This document shows, in pieces, positions 31,634 through 38,413 of a stretch of DNA of 38,413 bases; within the stretch, counting starts at the first letter, position 1, and every line of letters begins with the position of its first letter. The stretch is from an uncultured Clostridia bacterium. Lineage in GTDB: Bacteria; Bacillota; Clostridia; TANB77; CAG-508. The stretch is from positions 1-38,413 of the forward strand of contig CAKPDO010000012.1 of the NCBI GenBank assembly GCA_934148985.1, read 5' to 3'. A model generated the notes under the pieces. The model was given only the letters and a program-made list of their open reading frames with translations. It had not been told where the DNA came from and searched no databases. A program made the translations under genes and the position numbers.

Positions 31634-32290
31634 ATGAAAAAGAAAATATTGATTATTGTGACAAATTTTTTAATAGTATTAATAATTGTTGTTTTATATG
31701 CGTTATATCGTTTTAATTATATTCCACATAAAAAATATACTAATGAAGATTTTAATATTAAGACTTATATAAGTGAAACTGATAAAGATAATGATGGTAT
31801 AGATGATCAAACTGATATATTAAATAATGTAAGGGATTATATAAAAACAAATCCTAAATATAAAAGTAAATATTATGATGCTACGGGTTATCCAAATGAT
31901 GAATATGGTGTATGTACAGATGTTGTTGCATTTGGATTAAAAGGCGCAGGTTATGATTTAATGAATTTAGTAAATGAACATATAAAAACAAATAGAAATT
32001 TATATGATATTGATGTTATAGATAAAAATATTGATTTTAGAAGAGTACAAAATTTAAAAGTATATTTAGACAATAATGCAATTGCTTTAACAAATGATAT
32101 TAATAAAATAAAAGAATGGCAAGGTGGAGATATTGTTGTATTTAAAAATCATATTGGTATAGTATCTGATAAGAGGAATAAAAAAGGTATTTCTTTTATA
32201 ATTCATCATGCTAATCCTTATCAAAGATATTATGAAGAAGATATTTTAGAATATCGTAATGATATTATAGGTCATTATAGAATTAGTTAA
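31634..32290 (+). CDS. DUF1287-like secreted or membrane-anchored protein
   Basis: A 218-residue protein with one N-terminal membrane helix (ILIIVTNFLIVLIIVVLYA, residues about 5-23). The extracytoplasmic part has an EF-hand-like calcium loop (DKDNDGIDDQTD, near 54-65), then YGVCTDVVAFGLKGAGYDL and GGDIVVFKNHIGIVSD. The Cys, His and Asp placement fits a cysteine-peptidase-like (NlpC/P60-type) fold, as in DUF1287. The calcium loop and secretion suggest cell-wall or peptide hydrolysis outside the cell. GAAATGGAGAATTT precedes ATG 31634. Confidence 0.85.
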   Translation: MKKKILIIVTNFLIVLIIVVLYALYRFNYIPHKKYTNEDFNIKTYISETDKDNDGIDDQTDILNNVRDYIKTNPKYKSKYYDATGYPNDEYGVCTDVVAFGLKGAGYDLMNLVNEHIKTNRNLYDIDVIDKNIDFRRVQNLKVYLDNNAIALTNDINKIKEWQGGDIVVFKNHIGIVSDKRNKKGISFIIHHANPYQRYYEEDILEYRNDIIGHYRIS

Positions 32291-32399
32291 TTAAATTACA
32301 ATTTACTATTCTATTAAACACTTTACATAATATATGCAAGGAGAGCAATAGAAGATATAGGAGAATATAAACAGTAAATTATAGGAAAGGAATATTAAA

Positions 32400-32954
32400 A
32401 TGGGTTTTTTAGATAAAATATTAAAAAATAATGAAATTCACGAAGATAATAAAAAAATAAAACAAACAAATATTGATTTAGAGCTTAGATTAAATTCTAT
32501 TTATGAGAGGATAATAAATTATGGACACTATTGTGATGTTTATGATGCAGTAAACGATGAAAGAATAGAAAATTTTTCGAATGAAATTTATAAAAAATTG
32601 AACGTTATTGTTCCAGAAGAATATAAAATTTTACTTAAGAAAACAAATGGAATTTATTTTGGAAATGGCACATATATATTGAATATTGATGAAATAATTG
32701 ATAAAACAATAAGCTTTAAAAATATGATGGAAGACTGGGAAATTGGAAGAATTCCACAGGGGTTTATGTTAATTTCTAAATATCATGATGGACAAGGATA
32801 TGTGTTCTGGTATTCAAAATTGCAAAAGTATATCATTGTTGATTATTTGGTTGATTGTAAACTGGACGATATTGCTTCATTAAAAACTGTAGATAATCTA
32901 TATGATGTTATTGAATATTTAGAAGAAGAATTTAAAGAAGTTTTTAAGTTATAG
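32400..32954 (+). CDS. SMI1/KNR4 (SUKH) family protein
   Basis: A 184-residue soluble protein with the SUKH signature: the helix IYKKLNVIVPEEYKILLKKT, NGIYFGNGTYILN, and the core IPQGFMLISKYHDGQGYVFW, then KYIIVDYLVD. SUKH proteins often act as immunity proteins to polymorphic toxins, but many have other roles and no toxin gene is adjacent. ATAGGAAAGGAATATTAAA precedes ATG 32400. A near-copy of the core (54 bases) occurs downstream at 35050-35103. Confidence 0.85.
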   Translation: MGFLDKILKNNEIHEDNKKIKQTNIDLELRLNSIYERIINYGHYCDVYDAVNDERIENFSNEIYKKLNVIVPEEYKILLKKTNGIYFGNGTYILNIDEIIDKTISFKNMMEDWEIGRIPQGFMLISKYHDGQGYVFWYSKLQKYIIVDYLVDCKLDDIASLKTVDNLYDVIEYLEEEFKEVFKL

Positions 32955-32996
32955 TAACAAATTAGAAATTTATAAATAAAAAAGAGGTAAAAGAGC

Positions 32997-34715
32997 ATGA
33001 AATTAAGCAATAAATTATTAATTGAAAAATTAAATCAAGCAATAAATTTATATAATGAAGATGCAAAAGAAGGACATATTGAATTAATAAAAAAAGGAAA
33101 TATATCGAATAAGGATTTAAAAAAAATAAGTTCTTTATGCATTGATATAAGTGATATAAAAGAAGATGAAAGCAAAGCTTTTTTTGATGAATTAGGAAGA
33201 ATTCTTGAAAAAATGCAGTTAAATAGTTTTTTTTTATATTCAGAAAGCGAAAATGAACCTCTGAAAGTAGATATAGCATTCTTATCAAAAATTAATAAAG
33301 AATTAATAAATTTACAAATATCTGGGATAGATTTATCTAGTGTTGATGCAAAATTATTTAATAGATTGGAAAGTTTGAATTTACTTATACTTGGAAAAAA
33401 TAATATAAATGATTTTACAATGTTATCACAATTAGGTGAAAACCTTGCAATCGATGTTGGAAATAATCCCATGAATAATGTAAGTATAAATGATGTGGTA
33501 AAGGAAATAAATAAACATCATGGAAAGATAGCATTTAATGAGCATCCTTATTTAAATTCGATTGTATTTGCAATGAAAGATAAAAAAATAGATTTAAGTA
33601 ATATTGATATTCCAGAAAATAGAATAAATGAAATATTTAAATTTATAGATGATTATGGAATACAAAAAAATTTAAAAACTTTAAAAATAGAAGATTATAT
33701 AAAAATGAATGAAAAGCAAAAAAATTTTATTAGACTTATTATTAGTGGAACTAAGGATATTTCAACTGCTTTTTTAGAAGAACATCAAGAAATAGAAGAA
33801 GTACAAATTATTGATGAAGAAAATCGTGAGTCGGATTGTCAAGAAGAGCCTTACACACGAGAAGATTTTTTACAAATAAGACAAAAAATTGATGAAATTA
33901 AGGAAAAGATAGAAATACCAGATAGTTCAGATGAGAATAGAGAAAAGAAAATTTTTATGCAAGTATATAATGTTTTAGGAAAAAAGATAGATTATAATCA
34001 TTATGCAGTAACAGAAGAAGGCAGAAAAGATAGTGTTTTGCGCATTACTTGTAGAAATTTGAAAGATGGATTATTAAAAGGAAAAGCTGTTTGTGCCGGA
34101 TATGCAGATATACTAAAAAACATTCTAGGAGAGTTTGGAATAAGGGCAGATTATATAGGTAGAGATCCAGAAAATATTGAAAAATATGCTGAGCGAATGG
34201 GGTATACAGAACGAATAGCTCTAGATGAAAGTTTGGGGTTGGAAACAATGAGTGTAGAAGAATTTGCTAAAATGTGTGGATATAAAGATGATGCGGGTCA
34301 TGCATGGAATTCAGTAAAATTAGATGGAAAGAAGTATTTATGTGATTTAACTTGGGATGCAGATAATATAAAATTAGAACGTTTTCCATTAGAATATTGT
34401 TGTTCATCATTAGAAGAATTTAATTCAACTGGAAGTGGAGAATTAACTCACGATATGTTTGTGACAGTAGATGAGGGAGAAATTTCAGAATTCTCTGGTG
34501 AAGACCAGCTACGATTTTTGGGATTTAGTGAAGAAGAAATTGAAAAAAAATTGCATCCATCTTTAGAAGATTTGCTGAAAATTTTAGAAGCACAACAAAA
34601 GATGGAAGCTGCAACAGTAAGCATGGCATCTGAAATAAAAGCATCAGATTTTGACGAAATTGAAAAAGTTTTTGATGATAAAGAGAAGAAGGAGCAGATT
34701 GATTATGTTAAATAA
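32997..34715 (+). CDS. Transglutaminase-like domain protein with leucine-rich N-terminus
   Basis: A 572-residue protein. Residues about 80-140 carry leucine-rich-repeat-like spacing (LNLLILGKNNINDFTMLSQL). A coiled part follows near 290-320. The transglutaminase-like/cysteine-peptidase domain begins near 340, with Cys366 in KAVCAGYADIL, His435 in GHAWNSVKLDG and Asp450 in YLCDLTWD, a complete triad. It has no signal peptide, so it acts in the cytoplasm or by another secretion route. AAAAGAGGTAAAAGAGC precedes ATG 32997. The next gene overlaps its last codons, so the two are coupled. Substrate is unknown. Confidence 0.85.
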   Translation: MKLSNKLLIEKLNQAINLYNEDAKEGHIELIKKGNISNKDLKKISSLCIDISDIKEDESKAFFDELGRILEKMQLNSFFLYSESENEPLKVDIAFLSKINKELINLQISGIDLSSVDAKLFNRLESLNLLILGKNNINDFTMLSQLGENLAIDVGNNPMNNVSINDVVKEINKHHGKIAFNEHPYLNSIVFAMKDKKIDLSNIDIPENRINEIFKFIDDYGIQKNLKTLKIEDYIKMNEKQKNFIRLIISGTKDISTAFLEEHQEIEEVQIIDEENRESDCQEEPYTREDFLQIRQKIDEIKEKIEIPDSSDENREKKIFMQVYNVLGKKIDYNHYAVTEEGRKDSVLRITCRNLKDGLLKGKAVCAGYADILKNILGEFGIRADYIGRDPENIEKYAERMGYTERIALDESLGLETMSVEEFAKMCGYKDDAGHAWNSVKLDGKKYLCDLTWDADNIKLERFPLEYCCSSLEEFNSTGSGELTHDMFVTVDEGEISEFSGEDQLRFLGFSEEEIEKKLHPSLEDLLKILEAQQKMEAATVSMASEIKASDFDEIEKVFDDKEKKEQIDYVK

Positions 34716-35049
34716 TGTGAATAGCATAGTTTGGACGAATATTTATAGTATATTAAATGAACTAAATATGTTTAATAAACTTCCAGAAGATAAACAAAAA
34801 TATATAATAAAGAATAAAGAAAATTATAATGTTAAATTTAATAAAAATATTCCTATACAATTTCAAATAAAAGATAAAGAAACTATGGTAATATTATCGT
34901 ATTTATTTATAAAATACATAAATGATAATGATTATACAAAAAAATATTTGTTAGATAAATACCAAAAAAACGAAATAGAATATCAAAAAGAATTGCGAAA
35001 AAAATATAATACAGATAATATCTTTAGAAATAAAAATAAAAGAAGCTAA
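34705..35049 (+). CDS. Hypothetical protein coupled to the transglutaminase-like gene
   Basis: A 114-residue basic protein: MLNNVNSIVWTNIYSILNEL, then LPEDKQKYIIKNKENYNVKF, TMVILSYLFIKYI, and a lysine/asparagine-rich helical tail. I know no name for it. ATG 34705 lies inside the end of the upstream gene behind AAGAAGGAGC (11 bases overlap), which indicates translational coupling and likely interaction. A longer in-frame reading from 34651 would start within the upstream gene without a site. Confidence 0.75.
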   Translation: MLNNVNSIVWTNIYSILNELNMFNKLPEDKQKYIIKNKENYNVKFNKNIPIQFQIKDKETMVILSYLFIKYINDNDYTKKYLLDKYQKNEIEYQKELRKKYNTDNIFRNKNKRS

Positions 35050-35103
35050 TCCACAGGAGTTTATGTTGATTTCTGAATATCATGATGGACAAGGATATGT
35101 GTT
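35050..35103 (+). repeat. Duplicated fragment of the SMI1/KNR4 gene
   Basis: Bases 35050-35103 match 32753-32806 with three mismatches, covering the codons for PQGFMLIS(K/E)YHDGQGYV. It is the only part of a second SMI1 gene left, between the hypothetical gene and PAP2, and suggests that another SMI1 copy was lost or that a recombination copied it. Confidence 0.85.
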
Positions 35104-35145
35104 AACAACAAGAAATAAAATATCAAAAAAGAAAGGAATAATAAA

Positions 35146-35778
35146 GTGAAAGAAAAAATAAAAGAATTTATTGTCAAAAATTTAAAATGGATTACATTAT
35201 TTATTTGTTTGGTTGGATTTTTGGCATTGGCCGAAGACGTGTTTCATAAAGAAATAATGAATGGAGATATAATAGGGTATAAAATCATATCAACATTTTT
35301 AATATCAGATTTTACAACCCCAATAGCAAAATTTATTACTAATTTTGGTGGAGCAATATTTTTAATAATATTGACAGTTGTGCTAGTTATACTTATAAAA
35401 AATAAAAAAATTGGATTATCAATTTTTTCAAATTTAGTAATAATTACAGTATTAAACCAATTATTAAAAAGAGTATTACAAAGGCCTAGACCAACTGAAT
35501 ATAGAATAATTGAAGAAACTGGTTATAGTTTCCCATCTGGCCATTCGATGGTGAGCATGGCTTTTTATGGATATTTAATATATTTAATTTATAAATATGT
35601 GAAAAATAAATATATTAAATGGATTTCTATTGTACTATTAAGTTTATTGATATGTTCTATTGGAATTAGCCGAATTTTTTTAGGTGTGCATTATACAAGT
35701 GATGTTTTAGGTGGATTTTTTATATCAATATCATATTTGGTTATATATGTAAGTGCTGTTAATAAATTTTTAATTTAG
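35146..35778 (+). CDS. PAP2-family phosphatase
   Basis: A 210-residue membrane phosphatase with six hydrophobic segments. The three acid-phosphatase motifs are complete: KRVLQRPRP, SFPSGHS and SRIFLGVHYTSDVLGG, placing the active site between helices on the outer face. Probable substrates are undecaprenyl pyrophosphate or phosphatidate; the sequence does not decide. The start is GTG 35146, with AGAAAGGA at 7 bases. A terminator follows at 35804. Confidence 0.93.
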   Translation: MKEKIKEFIVKNLKWITLFICLVGFLALAEDVFHKEIMNGDIIGYKIISTFLISDFTTPIAKFITNFGGAIFLIILTVVLVILIKNKKIGLSIFSNLVIITVLNQLLKRVLQRPRPTEYRIIEETGYSFPSGHSMVSMAFYGYLIYLIYKYVKNKYIKWISIVLLSLLICSIGISRIFLGVHYTSDVLGGFFISISYLVIYVSAVNKFLI

Positions 35779-35803
35779 AGATGAATTTAATAGTAAATAA
35801 GTG

Positions 35804-35837
35804 AAAGAAGGTCTTAAGAGGACTTTCTTTTTTGATT
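35804..35837 (+). terminator. Terminator after the PAP2 gene
   Basis: AGAAGGTC (35806-35813) and GACTTTCT (35821-35828), one G.T pair, 7-base loop, then a T-rich run. Confidence 0.7.
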
Positions 35838-35885
35838 TTTTTATGATAAAATGCAAGTACAGGTTTATAAAGAAAGTAGAAATAT

Positions 35886-36431
35886 ATGGGAAAGATTCTA
35901 AAAATAAGGGAAGTAGGAGACCCTATTCTTGAAAAACAATGTGACAAAGTTGATATAAAAAATATAAATAAAGATATATTGGATATTATAGAAGATTTAA
36001 AGGCAACTTTGAATTTTGGAACAGGATTAGGAATTGCTGCACCTCAAATAGGTGAAAATAAAAGGATTATTGTAGTAGGAGCTGAAAAAGAAAATATAAA
36101 ATATGATAATGCACAAGAAATACCAATAACAGCAATGATAAACCCAACTTGGAAAAAATTATCAGATGATACAGATATACAATATGAAGGATGTATGAGT
36201 GTGCCAACGATTAGAGGAAAAGTAGAAAGATACAAAAATATAGAATTAACTTATTATAATGAAAATGGTGAGAAAATAACAAAAAATTTAGATGGCTTTT
36301 TTGCAAGACTTATTCAGCATGAATGTGACCATTTAAATGGAATAATATTTCTTGAGAAGGTAAAAGGACCCAATGGTTTTGCAACAGCAGAAAATATAAA
36401 AAAATATAGCCTAAAGGAGGAAAGAAAATGA
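35886..36431 (+). CDS. def: Peptide deformylase
   Basis: Removes the formyl group from nascent proteins. It has 181 residues, as in Firmicute (type 2) enzymes. The three motifs are GLGIAAPQIG, EGCMSVP (Cys103) and QHECDHLNG (His145, Glu146, His149); together they give the metal site and catalytic Glu. The middle EGCMS has Met where most have Leu. A weak AAAGTAG precedes ATG 35886. Its last four bases overlap the start of the next gene (ATGA), so the two are translationally coupled. Confidence 0.96.
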   Translation: MGKILKIREVGDPILEKQCDKVDIKNINKDILDIIEDLKATLNFGTGLGIAAPQIGENKRIIVVGAEKENIKYDNAQEIPITAMINPTWKKLSDDTDIQYEGCMSVPTIRGKVERYKNIELTYYNENGEKITKNLDGFFARLIQHECDHLNGIIFLEKVKGPNGFATAENIKKYSLKEERK

Positions 36432-36958
36432 AAATATTAATAGGAACAAAAAATCCAGGTAAAATAGAGGGAGCAAGGCAAGCATTTGAACTATATTTCG
36501 ATAATGTGGAAATCGAAGGAATACCTGTAAATTCTGATGTGGGAGAACAACCAATAAATGAGGAAATTTTTCTTGGAGCAAAAAACAGAGTAAAAAATTT
36601 AAAGAAGTATGCGAAAAAAAATAATATAAAAGTAGATTTTTACATTTCAAGTGAAGCGGGAATTACAAATCTTTTAGGAGAATGGATTGATATAAATGCA
36701 GCAGTTATAGAAGATGCAAATGGATATCAAAGTATGGGAATAAGTCAAGGTTTTCCAATTCCAGATAAATATGTAGATGAAATAAAGAAAACAGAGTTAG
36801 GAAAAGTAATGGATAAAATATTTAGCGGAAAAGAACTAGGCAAAGGAAAAGGTGGAATAAATTTCTTAACTAAAAATGAAGTATCGAGAATTGATTTGAC
36901 AAGAAATGCTTTTATAATGGCTTTAACAAAACATATTAATGAAGATATATGGAGATAA
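36428..36958 (+). CDS. Inosine/xanthosine triphosphatase (DUF84/YjjX-like)
   Basis: A 176-residue protein of the DUF84/YjjX family, which hydrolyses non-canonical ITP and XTP (or phosphate-containing substrates) to keep them out of nucleic acid. It shows ILIGTKNPGKIEGARQAF at the N-terminus, the metal/base region SSEAGITNLLGEWIDINAAV, and GKGKGGINFLTKNEVSR. It overlaps def by four bases; AAAGGAGGAAAG (36412-36423) is its strong ribosome binding site, inside def. The other end faces the TetR gene terminator. Confidence 0.88.
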   Translation: MKILIGTKNPGKIEGARQAFELYFDNVEIEGIPVNSDVGEQPINEEIFLGAKNRVKNLKKYAKKNNIKVDFYISSEAGITNLLGEWIDINAAVIEDANGYQSMGISQGFPIPDKYVDEIKKTELGKVMDKIFSGKELGKGKGGINFLTKNEVSRIDLTRNAFIMALTKHINEDIWR

Positions 36959-37025
36959 TAACAATTGTTTTAAAGAAAGACTAAAAACGTTGATATATTT
37001 AAATTGAGCAAAACAAAAAAATAAT

Positions 37026-37050
37026 AAAGATTAGCTTTTAGCTAATCTTT
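37026..37050. terminator. Bidirectional terminator between the ITPase and tetR genes
   Basis: AAAGATTAGCT (37026-37036) and AGCTAATCTTT (37040-37050) form an 11-bp stem with a 3-base loop, with A/T runs at both ends. It overlaps the tetR stop codon. Confidence 0.8.
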
Positions 37051-37651
37051 ATTTAAAAATATCTAAAATTAAATCAATACAAACATCAGTCATTACCTCA
37101 TAATTAAGCTTTTCATGTTTATGATAAACAATTTCATGACATAAATTATCAATTAAACCTATGCAAATATGGGATTTCTCCATCAAATCTTTACTTTCAA
37201 ATCCATTTTTTATCAATAAATCATAAATTTTCTCTGTCATTTCCATTTCTCTTTTATGAAAATAAAAAGCAACATCATCATCCAAATGAGCCATAGCCAT
37301 AATTTCCTCATGAGCAGACTTAGAAAGTTTATGATTTTGAACAAAGCTATCAATCATTTTTTTTATAATTTCTGGCAAATCATTTTTATTAAAATTTTTT
37401 GCTGGAATATTAAGCATAGGATAAAAAATATTGTCAGCATATTTTTTCAAAGCCTCAATAAAAATATCATGTTTATCCTTAAAATATTGATAAACTATAC
37501 CAGTAGAAACGCCAGCATTTTTAGCTATTTCAGCTGTATTTGTATTATAATATCCTTTTTCACAAATTAACTCAAAACCAGATTCAATGATTTTTTCTTT
37601 TTTCTCAATTGACCTTTTTTGAATAGGTTCCCTTATTTCATATTCACTCAT
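37049..37651 (-). CDS. TetR/AcrR-family transcriptional regulator
   Basis: A 200-residue repressor. The helix-turn-helix is KEKIIESGFELICEKGYYNT followed by AEIAKNAGVSTGIVYQYFKD, a textbook TetR N-terminus; the ligand-binding C-terminal part is helical and variable. It is divergent from an ABC exporter ATPase, and two matching palindromes lie between them, so it most likely represses both the exporter and itself, with release by an exported compound. AGGAGGAACT precedes ATG 37651. Confidence 0.95.
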   Translation of the reverse strand: MSEYEIREPIQKRSIEKKEKIIESGFELICEKGYYNTNTAEIAKNAGVSTGIVYQYFKDKHDIFIEALKKYADNIFYPMLNIPAKNFNKNDLPEIIKKMIDSFVQNHKLSKSAHEEIMAMAHLDDDVAFYFHKREMEMTEKIYDLLIKNGFESKDLMEKSHICIGLIDNLCHEIVYHKHEKLNYEVMTDVCIDLILDIFK

Positions 37652-37706
37652 AGTTCCTCCTAAAATTCATTCCATTATATAACCTAAAAAAAATATTGTC
37701 AAGAAC

Positions 37707-37722
37707 ATGAAAAAAGTTTCAT
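37707..37722. promoter_or_regulatory. TetR operator 1
   Basis: ATGAAA-AAAG-TTTCAT (37707-37722). It lies just upstream of the exporter -35 and between the two divergent genes, so it can affect tetR as well. Confidence 0.75.
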
Positions 37723-37728
37723 ATTATA

Positions 37729-37757
37729 TTGACTTTATCAAAATATAAATATATAAT
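37729..37757 (+). promoter_or_regulatory. Promoter of the ABC exporter gene
   Basis: TTGACT (37729-37734), 17 bases, TATAAT (37752-37757). Operators lie on both sides of it, one before the -35 and one after the -10. Confidence 0.75.
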
Positions 37758-37766
37758 TGGGCAAGA

Positions 37767-37786
37767 ATATGAAAAAGATTTCATAT
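37767..37786. promoter_or_regulatory. TetR operator 2
   Basis: ATATGAAA-AAGA-TTTCATAT (37767-37786), a perfect 8+8 palindrome between the -10 and the GGAGGGGG ribosome binding site. The shared arm ATGAAA/TTTCAT shows both sites are bound by the same factor. Confidence 0.8.
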
Positions 37787-37799
37787 AGGAGGGGGAAAC

Positions 37800-38413
37800 A
37801 TGGAAAAAATAGTAGAATTAAAAAATTTAAGCAAAATTTATAATACGGGAGAAAAGGAATTCAAAGCCTTAGACAACATTGATTTATCAATAGGAAAGGG
37901 AGAATTTGTTGTAATACTTGGGCCATCAGGAGCAGGAAAATCAACTTTATTAAATTTAATAGGTGGAATGGATACACCAACAATGGGAAGTATAAAAATA
38001 GATGGAGAAGAAATTTCAAAATACAATGAAAATCAATTGAGTGAATATAGAGCAGAAAATATAGGATTTATTTTCCAATTTTACAATATATTACCAACAC
38101 TTACAGTATTAGAAAATGTTGAATTAATAAAAGATGTAGTAAAAAATGGAAATGATAGCAAAGAAGCTATAAAAGCAGTTGGATTAGAGGAACATATGAA
38201 CAAATTTCCAAATCAATTATCAGGAGGAGAGCAACAAAGAGTTTCAATTGCAAGAGCAATTGCAAAAAATCCAAAATTATTATTATGTGATGAACCAACA
38301 GGAGCATTAGATTCTAAGACAGGTGTTGAAGTTTTAAAATTATTAAAAAAACAATGTGATGGAAACAATGGAGAAAATACAGTAATTATAGTAACACATA
38401 ATAGCTTATTTGC
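37800..38413 (+). CDS. ABC transporter ATP-binding protein, MacB/LolD type (3' end outside the window)
   Basis: The visible 204 codons contain a nearly complete ATPase: EKIVELKNLSKIYNTGEKEF, Walker A GPSGAGKSTLLN, Q-loop FIFQFYNILPTLTV, signature LSGGEQQR, Walker B LLLCDEPTGALD, and H-loop VTHN at the end of the window. It is of the MacB/LolD/antimicrobial-peptide-exporter class, whose FtsX-like permease is expected directly downstream. TAGGAGGGGGAAAC precedes ATG 37800. It is TetR-controlled. It resembles the truncated ATPase at 23886. Confidence 0.95.
   Translation, partial: MEKIVELKNLSKIYNTGEKEFKALDNIDLSIGKGEFVVILGPSGAGKSTLLNLIGGMDTPTMGSIKIDGEEISKYNENQLSEYRAENIGFIFQFYNILPTLTVLENVELIKDVVKNGNDSKEAIKAVGLEEHMNKFPNQLSGGEQQRVSIARAIAKNPKLLLCDEPTGALDSKTGVEVLKLLKKQCDGNNGENTVIIVTHNSLF

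Noticed and set aside
37256..37570. Plus-strand reading frame inside tetR
   Set aside because: It is antisense to a clear TetR gene, lacks a binding site and is low complexity.

Overview
The window is about 38.4 kb of very AT-rich DNA. Its gene content (T-box leader, GatCAB, RNase Y, PrpC/PrkC, AGGAGG ribosome binding sites, possible forespore promoter) points to an uncultured, probably gut-associated clostridial Firmicute. TAA, TAG and TGA are all used as stops, and arginine is mostly AGA.

Layout. 1-5980: T-box leader, then aspS-gatC-gatA-gatB and a small membrane protein, with copies of a GAACCGGTCC repeat in the gaps. 6090-8451: a 22-residue Lys/Asn protein, murD and a Tyr/Asn-rich protein. 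8580-11430: an Rpn-family nuclease gene without a normal start codon, then a pilin-anchored target protein of a diversity-generating retroelement (DGR) with a GC-rich variable region; no reverse transcriptase or template repeat is present. 11783-17764: rny, a site-2 protease, prpC, prkC and rpe. 17822-21242: two unknown genes, tRNA-Leu(UAG), an RlmD-type rRNA methyltransferase and a PspC protein. 21243-24961: several gene remnants mixed with intact CYTH, membrane, Nudix and nucleoside phosphorylase genes. 25022-28945: a UvrD-like helicase, a DUF2290 protein and an HD protein. 29023-35778: small accessory genes (acetyltransferase, HxlR, MBL-like, MmcQ, DUF1287, SMI1, transglutaminase-like, PAP2). 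35886-38413: def, an ITP/XTPase, and a divergent TetR/ABC exporter pair with two operators.

Main observation. Four otherwise intact genes (site-2 protease, an unknown gene, the RlmD-type methyltransferase, the helicase) are each interrupted by a +1 frameshift. In all four the last shared codon is CGG in the upstream frame, followed by one extra base: CGGA, CGGA, CGGT, CGGA. Reading every gene by hand, I find no other in-frame CGG in the window, although the trinucleotide occurs more than fifty times out of frame. CGT, CGC, CGA, AGA and AGG are used as ordinary arginine codons. Reading CGGN as one four-base codon restores all four proteins. In the methyltransferase it places the catalytic Cys and Glu 34 residues apart, the family spacing. 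This suggests CGG is not a normal triplet here and is either read as a quadruplet or provokes +1 frameshifting. The second notable system is the DGR target gene. All coordinates and counts were made by eye, without alignment or database search.
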